DNA of 64,000 bases. It comes from Lishizhenia tianjinensis (GTDB lineage Bacteria; Bacteroidota; Bacteroidia; Flavobacteriales_D; Crocinitomicaceae). The stretch spans positions 43,368 through 107,367 of the forward strand of contig CALQIX020000011.1 of the NCBI GenBank assembly GCA_943330745.2, read 5' to 3'. How positions within the stretch are numbered: position 1 is the stretch's first letter; each line of letters starts with the position of its first letter. This document shows, piece after piece, positions 62,698 through 64,000 of the stretch. A program made the position numbers and the translations under genes. The notes below the pieces were generated by a model. That model was not told the origin of the DNA. It ran no database searches and saw nothing but the letters and a program-made list of their open reading frames with translations.

Positions 62698-64000
62698 TTA
62701 GTTACCTCCTTTTTTAATCAATTTTGGAGGTTCCGGTTTCGATTCCGATGGATTTGATCCCGGTGGATTGGATTCTACTGGCTTGGTAATAGTTGGTTTT
62801 GTAATAGTTGGTTTAGGTACAGCTGTGTTTTTTACTGGCGGGGTAGTTTGTGGATTTGTTTGCGGGGCTTGTGTTGAGCGATTGATTGGATTTACGGATG
62901 GTGTATTTGTGCGTGTTCCTGAATTGCCATTATTGCCATTGTTAATTGAATTGGAATTACCAGAGTTTCCAGTACCATTTGAATTTGTGGATGATCCAGA
63001 ATTAGGGTTTCCACTTCCGTTTAGGCCTTGTCCTGAATTTTGATTTGTATTGGAATTGGTCGTGCCTGTTGATGAATTTCCATTTGTATTGTTCTCATCA
63101 TCAGTTGTACCGCTTGGATCAACTGTACCAGTTGTACCGCCACCACCTTGACCAGGATTTGAACTATCAACACCATCAGCATTATTTCCATTCCCATTAT
63201 TTCCGTTCGTGTTACCCGATCCATTGTTGTTTTGTCCATTGTCTTGGTTGCCGTTATTGCCATTTCCAAGCCCGGTTGTGTCTCGGTTATATTCAGCGTC
63301 AGGTTGAACACATGCTCCCAAAACAGCACCTTGAGCCTGGTAGGCAGGCCATTGAGAAATTGGTATCTCCATAGTTTGATAATTTCTAGGATTATCAGGT
63401 GGTGTAACACAAATTAGTATTGTCTGCTCAACTACAATTGGATTATATATTATGGTAATTGTTTTTGTGGCAACATTACACCCATTATTTACTGAAATCT
63501 CAACCACATTTGTTCCTTGTTGAAGATTTAAGTTGGCACTAACACTGTTTGCGGAGAAATTAAATCCAGAAATTGGTTGCCCATTTAATGTGAATTGAAT
63601 TTGGTTTACATTCGAAACATTGGCAACGTTGAAAGAAACGTTTTGTGAGGCATTCGTAGTTGTGGTAGAGTTTCCAGACGGAGACCCCAATGTAATGGTA
63701 GCATCTTTACATCTTGAGATGGAATAAGTTTCAGTTGCTGTTCCGCAGTTGTTTGTTGCGCTAATCTCAATTGTTAATGTACCATTTGGTAAATTAATTT
63801 GTCCTGAAATTAAGCCATTAATGTTGGTGTAATTAGATGTCGTATTTCCATTAACTTTAACAGTAACGGTAGTATTTGCTGTGTAATTTTGAATTTGAGC
63901 ACTTAGCGCCAAACTAGCAGCATTTGTTGAACCACCAGAAGGAATAGAATTCAAGAAATTAATTGCTAATGGATTACAAGGAAGAGATTGATTGATTGTA
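62698..64000 (-). CDS. Low-complexity secreted-type protein, 5' end beyond the window
   Basis: The frame is open to the right edge (434 residues visible) and has no start inside the window; the TTG at 63954 is not a likely start. The visible N-terminal half has three Ig-like or PKD-type segments with NxTNTNATFTLNGxxxxG features (TVKVNGNTTSNYTNINGLIS, FTLNGQPISGFNFSANS). From about residue 235 it is a linker of Asn, Gly, Ser and Thr (GNGNNGNQDNGQNNNGSG). It ends in a Pro/Lys-rich tail (KPTITKPTITKPVESNPP, then KLIKKGGN). Such proteins in this phylum are usually exported surface or anti-sigma-linked proteins. Function is unknown. Confidence 0.7.
   Translation of the reverse strand, partial: TINQSLPCNPLAINFLNSIPSGGSTNAASLALSAQIQNYTANTTVTVKVNGNTTSNYTNINGLISGQINLPNGTLTIEISATNNCGTATETYSISRCKDATITLGSPSGNSTTTTNASQNVSFNVANVSNVNQIQFTLNGQPISGFNFSANSVSANLNLQQGTNVVEISVNNGCNVATKTITIIYNPIVVEQTILICVTPPDNPRNYQTMEIPISQWPAYQAQGAVLGACVQPDAEYNRDTTGLGNGNNGNQDNGQNNNGSGNTNGNNGNGNNADGVDSSNPGQGGGGTTGTVDPSGTTDDENNTNGNSSTGTTNSNTNQNSGQGLNGSGNPNSGSSTNSNGTGNSGNSNSINNGNNGNSGTRTNTPSVNPINRSTQAPQTNPQTTPPVKNTAVPKPTITKPTITKPVESNPPGSNPSESKPEPPKLIKKGGN

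Noticed and set aside
62780..62820. Tandem 15-base repeat GGTTTTGTAATAGTT near the end of the partial gene
   Set aside because: It encodes the KPTITKPTITKP repeat of the protein tail and needs no other explanation.
62768..63417. Several long frames on both strands across the N/G/S/T-rich gene at the right end
   Set aside because: They are by-products of the repetitive codon use of the real minus-strand gene; they lack starts, signal peptides and recognisable domains.

Overview
The window looks like a chromosome segment from a member of the phylum Bacteroidota, most likely order Flavobacteriales (a Fluviicola/Crocinitomicaceae-like organism is my guess, not proven). The DNA is AT-rich. Several secreted proteins end in type IX secretion (T9SS) sorting domains of type A or type B. 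There are SGXXC-type lipoproteins, DUF1573, FISUMP-domain proteins (Fibrobacter succinogenes major paralogous domain) and promoters of the TTTG / TAnnTTTG kind, all typical of this phylum.

Layout. 0-2.1 kb: a probable accessory end with a gene fragment, a small membrane protein and an orphan HsdR-N-like nuclease, next to the tmRNA gene ssrA (minus strand). 2.7-13.7 kb: a large PKD/type B T9SS protein, a divergent sigma factor with an unknown partner, then a tight plus-strand run of DUF1573 lipoprotein, beta-helix lipoprotein, lytic transglycosylase and uvrA, closed by a convergent Fic gene. 13.8-19.8 kb: a three-gene operon of DUF4140/DUF4139 (MuiA-like) paralogues. They are nearly identical except for one internal segment, which in two of them resembles pieces of a TonB-dependent receptor plug. 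20-34 kb: mostly housekeeping genes (prmA, lpdA, a glycerophosphodiesterase, a thioredoxin-like protein, both methylmalonyl-CoA mutase subunits, trmD, mdh) plus a sigma/anti-sigma pair whose anti-sigma protein ends in a T9SS type B-like domain.

34-58 kb is accessory in character: large secreted T9SS type A proteins, a multicopper oxidase with a redoxin, four FISUMP proteins and one DUF1566-like protein, a DUF4143 ATPase, a second Fic protein and an AraC/SDR/Rossmann operon. From 42 to 56 kb the intergenic spaces hold two families of dispersed repeats. Family A carries a 15-base match to the 3' end of the initiator tRNA gene at 59.1 kb, including a terminator-like hairpin beside it. Family B is a hairpin followed by a conserved tail. 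Two B copies bracket the DUF4143 ATPase gene as direct repeats. 59-64 kb returns to core-like genes: tRNA-fMet, a glycosyltransferase, a PpiD/SurA-type periplasmic foldase and a truncated, low-complexity secreted protein running off the right edge.

The points most worth a second look are the A/B repeat system with its tRNA-like end, the MuiA-like triplet with interchangeable plug-like segments, and the anti-sigma factor carrying a T9SS sorting-like domain. All functional calls were made by reading the sequence; no database search was run.
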